In this document: one piece after another, positions 30,189-42,471 of the stretch
Position numbering within the stretch: position 1 is the stretch's first letter
How the letters are laid out: every line of letters begins with the position of its first letter
NCBI GenBank assembly: GCA_905221605.1
Contig: CAJNDS010000019.1
Span: forward strand, 36,001 to 100,000
Reading direction: 5' to 3'
Origin: Symbiodinium natans
Taxonomy: Eukaryota; Sar; Dinophyceae; Suessiales; Symbiodiniaceae
DNA: 64,000 nt
The notes under the pieces: generated by a model
What the model was told of the DNA's origin: nothing
The model's input: the letters and a program-made list of their open reading frames with translations, nothing else
The model's database searches: none
Made by a program: the position numbers and the translations under genes

Positions 30189-30288
30189 GTAGCCCAGTAG
30201 CCATCTTATAATAAGGGCACCCTTTTTTGGGTTGGTTATTTAAAAAGGGAACCCATAACCAAAAAGAAGGGTACACCACTGGGCTACG
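30189..30288. mobile_element. MITE-like palindrome, family C (type copy)
   Basis: Ends GGTAGCCCAGTAGCC and CCACTGGGCTAC. The interior has AAGGGCACCCTTTTTTGGGT pairing with ACCAAAAAGAAGGGT. Copies lie at about 17,890-17,998, 21,405-21,503, 24,600-24,720, 26,490-26,608, 31,770-31,868, 36,005-36,110, 40,118-40,216, 57,648-57,743 and 58,280-58,400. The outermost bases begin GTAG, which could act as a splice donor. Confidence 0.75.
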
Positions 30289-30289
30289 A

Positions 30290-31442
30290 AGGACTCTAAG
30301 ACCTAAGAATCGAAACCGGCGACTCTCGGGTCGACTGACTGCCAGCATCGCAGAAACACCTCTAAACTCTCGGTTGGCTAAAGGGCTTCGGCTGGGGGAT
30401 CGGGGCGTGTTCGGATCAAACTATGCCTCTTCTTCATGAGGCTTGCGGAGATCCTACCCCCCCCCCCCCCAAAAAAAAAAAAAAGTAAAGCCAAGCAGTC
30501 TCCGCAGACCCTATGCCTGAAAAGTACCTGGAGAGCCCAATGCCCCTTAACGCAGCAGTATACCTCAAACTAAACGGGCGTCATTATGATGAACTAAGAG
30601 ATACTCCTTCATCAAAGGCTATTGGATCGGTTAACAGTTAAGAGTCCTGGGGGCGAGGAGAGCCTACCCCAAACCTCCAAAAGCCAAGCTGCAAAACCCA
30701 TGAGGTGTAGGGTTTAGGGCTAGTCCCTACCCTAAACCCAAACGAGCGCTTTCATCAGGGCTGACCGGGACTTTGGGGTTCTGGTTTTGGTAGTTTTTGG
30801 GCGCTTATCAGAGCTTGAGGATTCAGGCTTCGCCCTACCTCACCTCCGCGTGGTAGTTCCCTTGTGTGGGAGTGTGTCCATGTGTACCCTAAGCCCCACA
30901 CTTGGGGTTCTTAAGCCTAAACCCTAAACCCTAAGCCCCAGGCTGCGTGCCTGTTTAAGCAGGGCCGTGCCCACGTTGCCAGAGTTCGCGGCGGAGCGCA
31001 TCGCCTCCTCGTCTTGGCCTGGTCGGTTGACGAGGCTTGCATTCGGTGGGTTGAGGGTCTTAAGGGTGAAGGGGTTCTAGGGTGCTTAGGGTTTAGGGGT
31101 TTAGGGGTTTTAACTCGGTTGAGGGTCTTGAGGGTTAAGGGGTTTTAGGGCTTTTAGGGTTTTAAAGCTGTAGGGTTTTAGGGTTTAGGGTTGGAGGTTC
31201 TGGGCTTTAGGGTTTTTAAGGGTTTTGGGGGACGTAGGCTGCAGGGTTTGGGAGGTGTTCTGAAGCAGGGTCCTCCCGCCCACACCCACCGCAAAAAAGG
31301 GTTCAGGGTTTCAGACAAAGGGCACTTACCCTTTGTGAGTCAGAAGGGTTGTAAGGGATCCTCCCCACCAAACGGGGTTTAGGGTTTAGGGAGATATTGG
31401 GCGTGAAGACCCTATGCAGTTTGAAGTATATTCAGATATGTA

Positions 31443-31486
<44 letters not shown>

Positions 31487-32110
31487 GTGTTTTTTTGGGG
31501 GGCGATTTTGGGCGGGCCATTTTAGGACTTGCGGGGGGTTTCAGCTGGGGTCCTGAAGGGAGGGATTGGGATTTCGGGGTTTAGGGTTCAGGGGTTAGGG
31601 TTTAGGGTTTAGGGGGTGTGGGGGGTGGGGGTGTGGGGGGGGGGGGGGGGGGGTGGGGGGGGGGGGGGGGGGTGGGTCGGACAAAACGGTACACCCAGCC
31701 TGGTTGATGAAGGTCGTGGTACCTCAAGGTGGCTTAGAATTAGTTCGTAGCAGGTAACTACTTGGCAGCCAAGTAACCATCTTATAGTGAGAGTACCCTT
31801 CTTCGGGTTTATACTTTAGAAGGGAAGCTTGAACCAGCAAAAAGGGACAAGGGTACCACTGGGCTATGAAGACTCGGGAAATAGGAACCTTAAATTTTAC
31901 CTGGTATGAGGTACCTCCATCCGTATGAGTCTTGACTGGGAACTAGTCAGGTGGGAGGAGGTTTTTGCAGAATTCGGCGATGGTTCAGGCACGCCTTGGT
32001 TTGGCTGAGGCCTTATAGGGGCAAGGGTTTGCATCGTTTTGCTGTGTGTAGACTCAGCTCCGATTCCCCGCATCACTGAGCACGATATCTTTGATTCGTA
32101 AGACTTGTCC
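30290..32110. other. Repeat-rich stretch, possible small exons
   Basis: C run 30,459-30,472 followed by an A run; TTTAGGG text at 31,080-31,200 and 31,380-31,390; a (TA)n tract 31,433-31,481; G runs 31,637-31,672; family C element 31,770-31,868. A plus-strand segment at about 31,970-32,050 after TTTTTGCAG (IRRWFRHALVWLRPYRG) may be an exon leading into the frame at 32,125. Confidence 0.5.
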
Positions 32111-32124
32111 AAAAAGTACATGAT

Positions 32125-32439
32125 GTGGGGGTTTCCGAAATTAGGGGTACCTTATTGGGGTTGTTCTTCTACGGGAATCCTGCTATTTGGAGGACCACTT
32201 GTTTCGTAAACCCGCCTTATTTGCAGCCTCCGGCTTTGCGCTTTGGGGCTTCATGCCATGAGGTCTTCTCGGGCTTTTTTTCTCAACAACATCGAGGGCT
32301 CAGCGTTCCTGTTGCGCTGTATTTTGTCGTGTTTAACGAACGGACCAGGAAAAGCGAAAAAAGCAACATCGCCAGGAGCATCCTTGGTGAACGCCGCCCC
32401 GCATGCCCTCAATCTTCCCATAACCCCCAAAGGCTATGA
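32125..32439 (+). CDS. Candidate plus-strand exon or small gene (104 codons)
   Basis: Open from 32,125 to a TAG at 32,437-32,439. It reads GLFFYGNPAIWRTTCFVNP, then FGASCHEVFSGFFSQQHRG, LSVPVALYFVVFNERTRK and SEKSNIARSILGERRPAC. No telomere heptamers interrupt it and amino-acid use looks natural. An internal TTTGCAG (about 32,220-32,227) and a CCTTG|GTGAAC (32,385) could act as splice sites. The second plus frame (32,243-32,449) is open too, so the frame is not certain. Not recognised. The orientation is opposite to the gene at 27.5-30.0 kb. Confidence 0.35.
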   Translation: MGVSEIRGTLLGLFFYGNPAIWRTTCFVNPPYLQPPALRFGASCHEVFSGFFSQQHRGLSVPVALYFVVFNERTRKSEKSNIARSILGERRPACPQSSHNPQRL

Positions 32440-32459
32440 GTCCTGTTAGCCCTGAACAG

Positions 32460-34020
32460 ACCTAAGCCCTAAACCCTAAACCCTAAGCCCTATAGCCTAC
32501 AGGCCGAAAGCCGTCCGTCCAGTTAGTGTCCAGCGGCCAGGTTCTAAACCCGTTAAGCGCCGCAGCCATCAGCGGGTGCTTCGGGGTCGCGGCAATGAAC
32601 CTTGGGTACCACTTGGAGGTTCATGGTGCTTATGAACCAAATACAACTGTGCTTAGAACTGTACTTATAACCATATTAGGGCACTTAAGGGGCTTGTAAG
32701 TGGGTAATAAGTACAGTTATAGTTGGTTAGTGGAATCCCAACAGTGTCGATCAAGCCCAGAGGGCTTTCAACAAGAAGTACGCAACCAGCTCGTATTTCT
32801 TGCATCCCCTTCCTTGTGGTTTCCTGAAAACATGCAAGGCATGAAATAGTAAACTGTGAATCCGAAACAAACCCTACTCGCAGGCCGCAATCAGGTCCCT
32901 TGAGGCTCTCACGCTACTTCTTCTTCCTTGGTACACCCTAAGCCCTACCTAAACCCTAAACCCTAAGCCCTAAACGCTAAACCCTAAACCCTAAACCCTA
33001 AACCCTAAGCCCTGAGCTTTATCGGGTGTAGGGTTTTGCATCCACGTCCTTCCCCCTCCTTTTCCAACCGCCTCAAGCCTTTGAGCCCTATCATCACTTG
33101 CGGGTTCCTTTGGGTAGTCCTAAACCCTAAACCCTAAACCCTAAACCCTAAACCCTAAACCCTAAACCCTAAACCCTAAACCAGTAGCGTTCAATCTTGT
33201 AGCTCCCCTTATAGCTACCCGTGAGCCTCCAAGAAAAAACCCCGGGTTCTGCAGGGGGATGCTTTTGATGTAGTTTGGTTTGGGGTTTAGGGTTTAGGGT
33301 TGAGGGTTGAGGGTTGAGGGTTTAGGGCTTAGGGTGTATCAACCTTCTTCGGGAAGGGGGGGGGGGGGGCGGAGGGGTAGGGCTCCGGGTTACCCGGTTA
33401 CCCTCAGCCCCTGAACGCAAGGGGGCTTGCACCTTCGTGTTTGGCTGGGTGGCGCTTGGAAGAACCCCTCTTCGTTTTTCTGCCGGATGGTCGCAAATGT
33501 GGTGTCCTGTGGGATGCTCAGGATCCTGGTTTGAGCGATTAGGGCTCAGGGTTTCAGGATTTAGGGTTTAGTATTGCGAGTTCAGGAGCTTAGGTAGGGG
33601 TTGCTTGCGACCTTGCAGGTCCTCAAACACGAAAGCTTCGAAAAAAAGCCCACACCCTAAATGCCGAACCCGAAACCCCTCCTAAATGCTAAGCAAGGCT
33701 GTTGAGTTTGGGTCGAGGGCCCAAGGTTCATTTCCTAGGTTCCCCGTCTTTCGGCTTAGGGCTATTCGGATGTGGGACCGCAAATTTCGGGCAATTTCGG
33801 TTTTTGGGTTTTGGGGTTCGGTGGAGGCTTACTTTTTTGACTGCGAAAGTCTACTTACTATCCCCTAGACACCTTTGATATCCCCATAAACCGAACTACT
33901 CACCCTGCTTGGTAGGTCAAAGGGGCTACCAAGTATTCGGGGTCATCCAACATGTTGGGGTGCGCGCAGAGTCCTTGCCGATATGATCACACCTGGCATC
34001 GAGACAAACAAAGCCGGTGA
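32460..34020. other. Telomere-repeat-rich stretch
   Basis: CCCTAAA clusters at 32,460-32,490, 32,936-33,012 and 33,118-33,182 (the last about nine perfect units), TTTAGGG at 33,283-33,335, family A element at about 32,610-32,726, G run 33,356-33,369. No convincing exon. Confidence 0.6.
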
Positions 34021-34021
34021 C

Positions 34022-34136
34022 TACTTGAAGGTTCATGGTACTTACTAACCAGTTATGACTGTACTCATAATCCTACTTATAATAGGGATATAAGTACAGT
34101 TATGATTGGCTAGTAAGTACCATGAACCTCCAAGTA
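34022..34136. mobile_element. MITE-like palindrome, family A
   Basis: Short version: TACTTGAAGGTTCATGGTAC at the left and its near-complement GTACCATGAACCTCCAAGTA at the right, around CTTATAATAGGGATATAAG. A half-like relative follows at about 34,196-34,273. Confidence 0.85.
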
Positions 34137-34321
34137 TCTACATCTCTCTAAACTTGCTTAGGCGTTGGATTGCGATGATAAAGTACGGAGCGTTACTTTG
34201 AGGTTCATGAGTGGTTATAAGTAAGGTTGCAAGTAGCCTAAATTGGGTTATAGTCGTAGTACCTCCCAGTATGGCTAAGATAACCCCACATAAGGTATCA
34301 TAATTTGGAGAATTGCTCTTG

Positions 34322-34699
34322 TCAGAGCCCTAAGGGCGGGGGTGCTATAGGCCCTAGGGGCCTTCCTGGGTTAAGGGCTTTCGGGTTTGGATCGAATGTT
34401 TCGATATACCGAAGCCCCTTGAGGAACTTCTCCGCGCTGGATGCCCCTGAAAGAAACGCTGCGCTATTCCCCAGCTCGAAGCAGGCAAAGGCCCCCATGG
34501 TCTCGACGGCCACTTATCCTAAACCGTCGATTTGATGCCCCACAACACTGACCCCCTGCCGGCCCCCCTTCAGCAAAAGCGAATAACTGTCCCAAGCCAC
34601 ATGGGAACAACCGGCACAATGTCCGTATCGAAGTAGTAGCCTGCGCCGAACGTGATCCGGAGCCTTGAAACCTACATTCCGAAAGATGCTCCCCCACAA
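34322..34699 (-). CDS. Two abutting same-frame open segments split by one TAA
   Basis: The minus strand reads GFKAPDHVRRRLLLRYGHC, then HVAWDSYSLLLKGGRQG and VVGHQIDGLG, a TAA at about 34,514-34,516, and in the same frame VAVETMGAFACFELGNSAA, then FLSGASSAEKFLKGLRYIE. Both halves look protein-like. The stop falls in GGTTTAGGATAAG, a telomere-like heptamer context. Either a spliced boundary lies there, or the gene is damaged, or only one half is coding. Product not recognised. Confidence 0.4.
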
Positions 34700-34709
34700 G
34701 CCTCAACCC

Positions 34710-36360
34710 TAATAGGGTTTAGGGTTTAGGGTAGTAAACTCCTCAAGGCTTTGGTTTAGGGATCAGGTCAAGGATTTCAGTTCTTTTGTTGGGTTCGTTG
34801 AAGGTTCAGGGGTGTGGCTCTTCAAGAAAGCTCACTAAGCCCTACGCCGTGAACCACTAAACGCAGCCGCATCTCTCGAACTCTCAAGTCTCTCGAGACT
34901 CTGGGCCATCCAGTTCGAAACTTTCAGAAATGCGTTCTTCCCCCTTCCATAGCCGAGTCCATAAATCACCCCTTGACCCTAAACCCTGCTTGGAGGCTCA
35001 TATGATTCATGGGTAGTTGGACGTAGGGTCAAAAGTACGGTGGGCATACTTAAACACCGATCTATATAGGGCACTTGTATCACCAAGGCATAAAGAGGCC
35101 AAGCTTCATTAGTCCCACGAACTCAAACCCCAAAGTTGAAGGCTCATTCACCCGCGAAGAAAGTAGAAGTAGGTTTCTACGCATCGTAACTCGACTTATA
35201 CACTAGGGAACTTATGGCCCTACTTATACTTTACAACGACCCATGAACCTCCAAGTAAGACCTCAAAGAAGCGATGTGACATCCTGAGACATGGCGTAAG
35301 CCCCCACTCTAAACCTACTCCCCTTAGAACCTTCATAAAATCAATATTTTCTAATATCCTCTTGGGTTTTATATCCCAGGGGGATATAGCAACCCTAAAC
35401 CCGAGGGTTCAGGGTTTGGTGCTTCGCGTTTCAGGAGACTCAAACAATTTCAGGGTAAGCGGAATCTCCGGTTCAGGGTTGAGGCTTTCGGGGTTTTGGG
35501 TTTGGGGAAACGAAGCCCTGAAGGGTTTAGGTGTTAGGGTTGTGAATGACCCAGGGCACACGGAAGCCTGCACCTTAACCCCTGAATCCGTTGCCAGGCT
35601 TTACGGTTGAGGGTTTAGGTCTAGGGTACAAATCACGAAAGCCCTAGACCTCAAATCTTGAACCCCTAAACCCTAAACCCCAAACCCCAAACCCTAAACC
35701 CCGTCAGGCAGCCTCCGTGCAAGTAGAGCATGGCCAAGCGGCAGAGGTCAGACTTCACCATGCCTCTTCTGGACTTCAAAGCCCTTTTGACTAAGTAAGG
35801 GTTAGGGTGTAGGGTTTAAGCCCTTTTGACTAAGTAAGGTTTAGGGTGTAGGGTTTAGGGTTAGGGTTTAGGGTTTGGGGTTTAAGGTTTAGGGTTTGGC
35901 TCCCAGGGGGTACGAAGTAGACTTGCTAAGTCAAAAGGGCTTCCAAGTAAGGGTTGAGGGACTAGGGGTTTCGGGTTTCAGCGTAGTCTAGGCTGTCCAG
36001 GGGTTTTGGGTCGAGACCCAGGACCTAGGAATAACAAAGGGTACCCCTTTTGGTTTTTAGGGATTATAAGGGAACCCCAAGCCTAAACAAAAATACTCCG
36101 GGTGCTAGGGGTGTTGGGGGTTTGGGATTTACGGATATTTGGGGTCTAGGGCGGTCGAAGGAAAAAAACACTCGTCTCCGCAGCAGGTCCAGGGTTCAGG
36201 GCCGAACGGGGTATGATCCTCCCGAGAGGCTTTTTAGCCCCTAAACCCTTGAGGGCACCAAAAGGCACACTCTCGCAACAAACTAAAGACAAAGCATCAA
36301 TATGGCCCACTCATATCATATAGGGTCCTTCAGTGGTAGAAACTTAGGGAGTGGTGGGGA
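34710..36360. other. Repeat-rich stretch
   Basis: Telomere-type clusters at 34,712-34,732 and 35,665-35,702. A duplicated segment AGCCCTTTTGACTAAGTAAGG occurs at 35,779 and 35,819. A family A-like pair of ends at 34,990 and 35,256 encloses about 265 bp. Family E palindrome 35,310-35,392, family C relative 36,005-36,110. No supported gene. Confidence 0.55.
35310..35392. mobile_element. MITE-like palindrome, family E
   Basis: TCCCCTTAGAACCTTCATAA...TAATATCCTCTTGGG with complement CCCAGGGGGATATAG. Relatives at about 36,876-36,972 and 51,410-51,499. Confidence 0.55.
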
Positions 36361-36363
36361 GGA

Positions 36364-36630
36364 TTAAGGAACCTTGGGTTGCAGATCCACATTGAACCCC
36401 CCCTCCCTTAGGAACCCTACAATCATACACGGAGCTATGAGCCACGTCTGCGCTGAAAGGTCGAAACTAAAGAAGACATGACCCTTCATCCGACATCTAC
36501 TTCCACGGCGAGGCTGTGAAAGCGTACTGCTCCTGCGTGGTAGGGGGGTGGCCCGCAGGGGTTCAGAAACCCTGTGGCACTGAACGTTGGCGCAGACTAC
36601 CCGTTGCGTGAAGTCATGGGCACAGGCCAT
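36364..36630 (-). CDS. Candidate exon(s), unrecognised (88 codons)
   Basis: The minus strand reads ACAHDFTQRVVCANVQCHR, then SEPLRATPLPRRSSTLSQP and KGHVFFSFDLSAQTWLIAP then CMIVGFLREGGFNVDLQP. It is unique sequence with no telomere repeats. A possible donor (CACAGG|GTTTCTG) lies after VQCHR, so only the two ends may be coding. Not recognised. Confidence 0.35.
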   Translation of the reverse strand: MACAHDFTQRVVCANVQCHRVSEPLRATPLPRRSSTLSQPRRGSRCRMKGHVFFSFDLSAQTWLIAPCMIVGFLREGGFNVDLQPKVP

Positions 36631-36699
36631 GAAGCACTCGGGTCACGGTGCAACATCCAAGCCGAGTGCTTGCCAGGGCGGCCCAAAGAGCTGGGCCGC

Positions 36700-39600
36700 A
36701 ACATCAGCTTTCCTAAAACCCTAAACCCTAAACCCTAAACCCTAAACCCCAAACCCTAAACCCTAAACCCTGTTCAGACCAACACCCCGGCGGGCTGGGT
36801 ACTCGCATGCTCAATGCCAGCAGGTGGCGAGTGTCAGCCTTCACGCTCTATCGTAAACCCTGAACCCTTTACCCATACCCCCCTTAGAACCTGAATAAAA
36901 ATGATATTTTAAATTTCCTCTTTTGGGTGTTATATACACAAAAACAAAAACAATTCCCAAGGGGGATATAGGTACCTTTGCTCCGAAGCCTCATGCAAGG
37001 TGCCGTCCCTGCAGAAGACCCTCCCATCCTGAAGCTTCCTTGAACCCTGAAGGCTAAACCCTAAAATCCTGAAACTCGAAACCCTAAACATCCTGAAGCC
37101 CAAAACCCTAGACCCTAAAATCCTGAAACCCTAAACCCCAAAAATCCTGAAACCCTAAACCCTAAAATCCTGAAACCCTAAAACTTCGAGGGTTTCGAGG
37201 GTTCACACTTCAAGCCCGCGGGCGTCGGGGGGTGCGGTTGGTTCAGGGCTTGGCGATCAGGGTTCAGAGCCCAGGTTTAGTGCTGAAAGGTCAGGATCTA
37301 CAGGGTGCTCGGGGCTTATCTATGGTATAGGGTTAGGGTTTAGGGTTTAGGGTTTAGGGGTTAGGGGTTAGGGTTTAGGGTTTCGGGTTTAGGGTTTGGA
37401 TGCCTGAACAGCTCGCGACACGGCCAAATCCTAAGCCCTACACATCAAACCCTAGACCCTAGAGGTTTAGGGTTTAGGGTTTAGGGTTTAGGGTTTAGGG
37501 TTTAGGGTTTAGGGTTTAGACCCCAAACTTCAATGTGTAGTCAAGCTGTCGCAGCGCATCTCTCTCCAGTGGCTACACACAGCTACCTTCACCTCAAAAC
37601 TCCTAGTCCTTAAACCTCACAGCCCAAAACCCTAAACCTTAATTCTGGGTTTGGGGGGTTTAGGGTTTAGGGTTTAGGGCTTAGGGTTTAGGGTTTAGGG
37701 CCTAACTCCAAAAACCTTTGAAGCCCCAAATCTTAGACCTTCAAGCCTTCAGCCTTAAACCGCTAAGTCCCTTGACGGCCTAGATCCTTAAACTCCTTTG
37801 CTGCACCTAGGCACTGGCTTAAAACTGTACCTGTTAGCTACCTGAGTCAGGAACCCATGAAGCCCCCTAAACCTACGGGTTCTTAGCAGGGAATGAGGCA
37901 CCCCTTATGATCACTTAAACCCTCATTCCCTACTCGGAGCCAGTAAGCAAAAGCCTAAGGGCCCACAAGTTGACGGTAGGGTTTCGGGTTTAGGGCTTAG
38001 GCTTTGGTGTTTAGGGTTTAGGGCTTAGGCTTTGGTGTTTAGGGTTTAGGGTTTAGGGTTTAGGGTTTAGGGTTTAGGGTTTAGGGTTGGGTTTAGGGTT
38101 TAGGGCCAGCTTTACTGAACCACTCCATGGTGCCCATGGGCTCCTTGTCCTGAGGGGAGGCTTAGGGTTCAGGGTTGAGGGTTTGGGGGGAGGAGGCTTG
38201 CTTTGAGGGGCCCCCCCCCCCCCCCCCCCCCCCCCCTGCCCCCTGACTTCAGTAAAGACCGGTTTTTTAGGGTTTCGCTTAGGGACTTGTGCCCAAAGTG
38301 GGCCGCCTTTGTTTAGGGGTAGCTGAGGGACAGAAGCCCCGAAGCGATGATACTTCTCACTTGTTTAAACCCTAAACCCTAAACCCCAAACCCCAAAACC
38401 CTAAACCCTAAACGGCTGTGCATCTTCTTGCTTACGATTGAAAGCGGCTTCAGACTCAGTGGGCTTCCGAGTTGCACGGCGTGGAGGGTTTAGAAGGGTC
38501 TAGAATCTGAATCTTTTCAGGCTCGAGGCAGATGGTAGCTGAGGAACCCAAGCCCTAAACCCTAAATCCCTAAATGGGTGGTTGCCGAGAACAAGGGAGC
38601 CCTGGAATAGATCTCCACGTACTGAAACCCTTGAATTTTCACTCCCCCCCCAAAAAAAAAAGAGGTACCCCGAATGTGGGAAACCACCGAAAAGGTTTTT
38701 GGGTTCAGGGTTCGGGGAGGTTGGATTCTGGTTCCAGGGCCTTCGGGCCTACTTGGAGGATCGGGGAGCTCAGCAGGAACAAGGAAACGGTATAAGCGCC
38801 CTAATAGGGATCCTAATTGGGATTCTCTCCTTGGTAAGCCTACTTAAGAAGGCTACTTGCAAAGTCCCCTCCAAGCGGGATGGCATAAGAAGGCCGATTG
38901 CTCTCAGAAAGCCATGTGCTCCAGCAGCAGCCCCTCAACTTCATGAACTACGCGCAAGAGATGTTGACCTTGCTTAATACATGTCCCTCAGACATTGCTT
39001 AAACCTCAGATGACAACCCCCCCCCCCCCCCCCTCTCCCCTCAAACCTCGCAAGACCCTGAACCCCAAAATCAAAATGCCCATGCGCACGGCTGCAGTGA
39101 TCCGTGGCTCGCTTCTGTCTTGCCTTAAACTTCCTTTGCCTCTGCTTGCAGGTTCTTGGGTAAGTAGAAGTAGGGGATTACCCTAGACCCTAAACCCAAA
39201 ACCCAAAACCCTAACAGGGTCATAGCGGCCCCGGGAAAGTCACGAGGAGAGGGCGGTGAGCCCACGATACTCTCAGAGGGTTTAGGGTTTAGGGTTTAAA
39301 GGTTTAGGTCAACCCAAAGGATTGCAGGCTAAGCAGCGAAGTCGTCTGCGAGCTCATCTCCTGCGGCCATGGATTAGGCTGCAGGGTGTAGGCGTTCAAG
39401 GATTGCGATCCAATCCAATCCCAAAGCCTGCAAAAGAAACGCGATGATGGGTTTGGGGTTTGGGGTTCAGGGTCCTGCCCGCTAGCATTTTCACGTTCTG
39501 CGTGCAGGCGTTCTTCGCTTGAGGAGGTCGGTTCGAAGAACCAGAGGGTTTAGGGTTTAGGGTTTAGGGTTTAGGGTTAGGGTTTAGGGTTTAGGGTCAG

Positions 39601-42210
39601 ATAGAAGGACATTTTTTCGGTTGCTATATGGGTAGTTCTCTAGATTGGGGTCCCTGCTGATTCAAGGGGGTGCCGTTCTTTTATCAGGGAGCCAAAAGGG
39701 ACCGTAATTTAGAGAACTACCGATATCCCGACCTGTCGATTCATCAACTTTCCTGCTCTAACCCCCACGAAGGCAGTTTTCAAGGGGTATGGCTTTAAGG
39801 CCTAAACACCTCAGCCCTCAATCGTGGTTCTTAAAGGTCTTCAAGTTCGCTTTAAGCAGGGCGATATGTGTACATGTATGGAATCTAGCGATGCAGCTTG
39901 ACTTAGTTGCCCTACTTAATCCCCCCCCCCACACATCTACCTGCCAATGAGACTACTCAAGCAGGGGCCAACTAGCATGGAGTCACTCCCTGAACCCTAA
40001 ACTCCTGAACACGGGCGGATTTTCTTACACACTTCTGGAACATTGTGTTTGGTATCCTTGCAGTATGGCTTCTAACGAACCTACAACCTCTAGGTATGAT
40101 CCTCTTCAACCGGGGTTTCTTGGTAGCCCAGTAACCATATCACCGTAAGGGCACCCCTTTTTGGGTTGGCGACCTGATAAGGGTGCCTTGAACCAAAAAA
40201 AGGGTGAAAAGGGTTACGAGCTTTTAAGGTTCAGGGTTCAGGGTCTAGGGTTCAGGTTTCAAGGTTACCCTAAACCCTAAACCCTAAACCCTAAACCCTA
40301 AACCCTAAACCCTAGGGTTTAGGGCACCCAGTTCTCCAAAGGAAATGGTGGAACCAACCCAGAAGCCCAACCCGAGGTTTGGAGCCTTTTCGAAGACCCG
40401 GGGCTTCGTCCCATGGGTTTAGGGATTTTAGGATCTTAGGGGGTCAAGGGTTTTAGGGCTTCGGGGTTTAGGTGTTTTAGGATCTTAGGGGTTTAGGGGC
40501 TTTGGGTTTAGGGATTCAGGAATTTCTGGGTTTTCGGGTTTGGGGATTTTAGGGGTTTAGGGATTTTAGGGCTTGGAGGGGACTTAGTAGGTACCAACGT
40601 AGAGGTAGAAGTACCCCAAACGGGACCAAGTAAGCCCTAAATCCTGTGCCTCCAAATTCAGTAAGGCCGCGTAGCCCTTGAACGCAATCGTTGTTGTCCT
40701 GAGGGGGGACATTCCGAAATCCGAAAATCCCCCCCCGACCCAAGCGGTTCTAGGGTTCAGAGGCGTATACTTTTGGCACCTGAAAACAGGACTAGGGGAA
40801 CCACCGGGCGGCAGGGGAGTGTACTTAAACCCGTGGCATCTTGCGTAGAAGACCGGGGCTTAGGGTTTAGGGTTTGAGGTTTAGGGTTTAGGGTTTAGGG
40901 TCCAAGGCCTTTCTTGCCCTGGGCCAGGCGGTGCTGCTGCAAAGATCGATTCTAGGATTGAAGGTTGCGGGCCCTCACGTGAAGACCATGTTGTATCCTA
41001 AAAACCTAGATAGAGGGTTTAGGGTTTAGGGCTGTAGGATTACAGGGTTATAAGGTTGCGGGGTGATAGGGTTTCAGGGTTATAGGGTTTAGGGTCTTAG
41101 GGTTTTGGCGCTACCCGAAACCCCGTACCCTGAGCCCTAAGCCCTAAACCCTGAAACACTAAAACCCTAAACCCTAAAACCCTGAAACCCTGAAACCCTA
41201 AAACCCTGAACCCTAAAACCCTAAACCCTAAACCGTGAAACCCTAAACCCTGAAACCCTAAACCCTAAACCCTGAAACCCTAAACCCTAAACTCTAAGCC
41301 CTAAACCCTAAACCCTGAACCCTAGACTCTCAACCCTAAACCCTAAACCCTGAAACCCTAGAACCCTAAACCCTGAAACCCTGAACCCTAATCCTTTCTC
41401 TGCAGCACCGGGGCCCAGAAGAGAACCCGCGGCTCCCCAGCGCCGCGAAAGGAATCAACGGTGTGAAGGACCTCCGATCTACTTGGAGGTCTCTGGTTCG
41501 AGTGTAGGGTGTTTTTAGGTTGTTTTTCTTTGCTTCGGTGCTTAAAGTGTAGTGGCCTTGGGTTTAGGGTTTAGGGTTTAGGGTTTAGGGTTTAGGGTTT
41601 AGGGTTTAGGGTTTGGGGTTTAGGGTTCATGGGTAGCTAGAAGTAGGGCTATACTTACGATAACTATCTGCTCAGCCTATTACGCTATTGATAACTAGGG
41701 GTATATTTAGGAAAGCGAGGCCTATTTAAGGTACTTGTAACCTTGTTTGGAACTAGCCACCTAAACCCTAAACCCTAACCCCTAACCCCTAAACCCTAAA
41801 CCCTGAACCCTAAACCCGAATCCCTAAACCCTAACCCTAAACCCTAATCCAGATGAACCTCCAAGCACGTGGCTCGAACGTACGGGACCTAAAACCCGAA
41901 ACCCGAAACCCCATGCGGGCGCGTAACTTTGGATCTCCTAACCCTACTTGGAGGCTCATGGTACCTATAAACCAAATATAACTGTACGTATAACTGTCCT
42001 CAAAAATCATATTAGGGCACTTAAACCCTAAACCCTAAACCCCATCACCTTTAAGGGTTCCCATATGCTCTCCGTGGTAGAGGGGGGGACTTTAGAGGGG
42101 ATGGTGAGGGTTTAAGGTTCAGATCCCAAGAAGGACCTTGCAGGGTTTAGGGTTTAGAGTTGGTCATTCTTCTCCCCTACTACGGACCCCTCTCTATATG
42201 CTTCCCCCCT
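36700..42210. other. Telomere-repeat-rich stretch with MITEs
   Basis: Large CCCTAAA or TTTAGGG clusters at 36,715-36,772, 37,329-37,397, 37,462-37,519, 38,037-38,106, 39,546-39,598, 40,263-40,325, 41,090-41,395 (degenerate, about 300 bp) and 41,563-41,633. C runs at 38,209-38,236 and 39,017-39,033. Elements of families C (40,118-40,216), E (36,876-36,972) and G (39,625-39,722). One 131-codon plus-strand frame (38,582-38,977) is open, but the opposite strand over 38,820-38,945 also reads as an exon (FMKLRGCCWSTWLSESNRP after CGCGTAG), so I call neither. Confidence 0.55.
40263..40325. repeat. Telomere-type array with orientation switch
   Basis: Seven CCCTAAA units run directly into GGGTTTAGGG at CCCTAGGGTTTAGGG (40,309-40,324). 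The order is C-strand then G-strand, the opposite of an end-to-end telomere fusion. Confidence 0.85.
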
Positions 42211-42213
42211 AGG

Positions 42214-42471
42214 TTAAGCCTGTTCAAGGTCATTTAAGGGGGAACCTAGCGGGGGTAGGTATGTGTAGGGGTTGGTCGGGAAGGGGGGTGTGTGTGCTTC
42301 ACACTCTTCCCCGCCCTCTTGTACGAAGCCGATGCCTAACTCATGTCTGGCCCATACCCGAATTTTCAACATGTCTCTGAACGGACCGAATGTTTTAGGT
42401 CTTGGGCCGGGGACGGGGGGGGGAAGGCGGGTTTTAGTAGCAGGGGCGGGGCATGAAACCTTTTCATTCAC
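42214..42471 (-). CDS. Candidate exon, unrecognised (85 codons)
   Basis: The minus strand reads MNEKVSCPAPATKTRLPPP, then GPFRDMLKIRVWARHELG and IGFVQEGGEECEAHTPPF. Unique sequence between two repeat-rich stretches. The plus strand is also open (42,272-42,487), so coding status is uncertain. Confidence 0.3.
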   Translation of the reverse strand: MNEKVSCPAPATKTRLPPPVPGPRPKTFGPFRDMLKIRVWARHELGIGFVQEGGEECEAHTPPFPTNPYTYLPPLGSPLNDLEQA

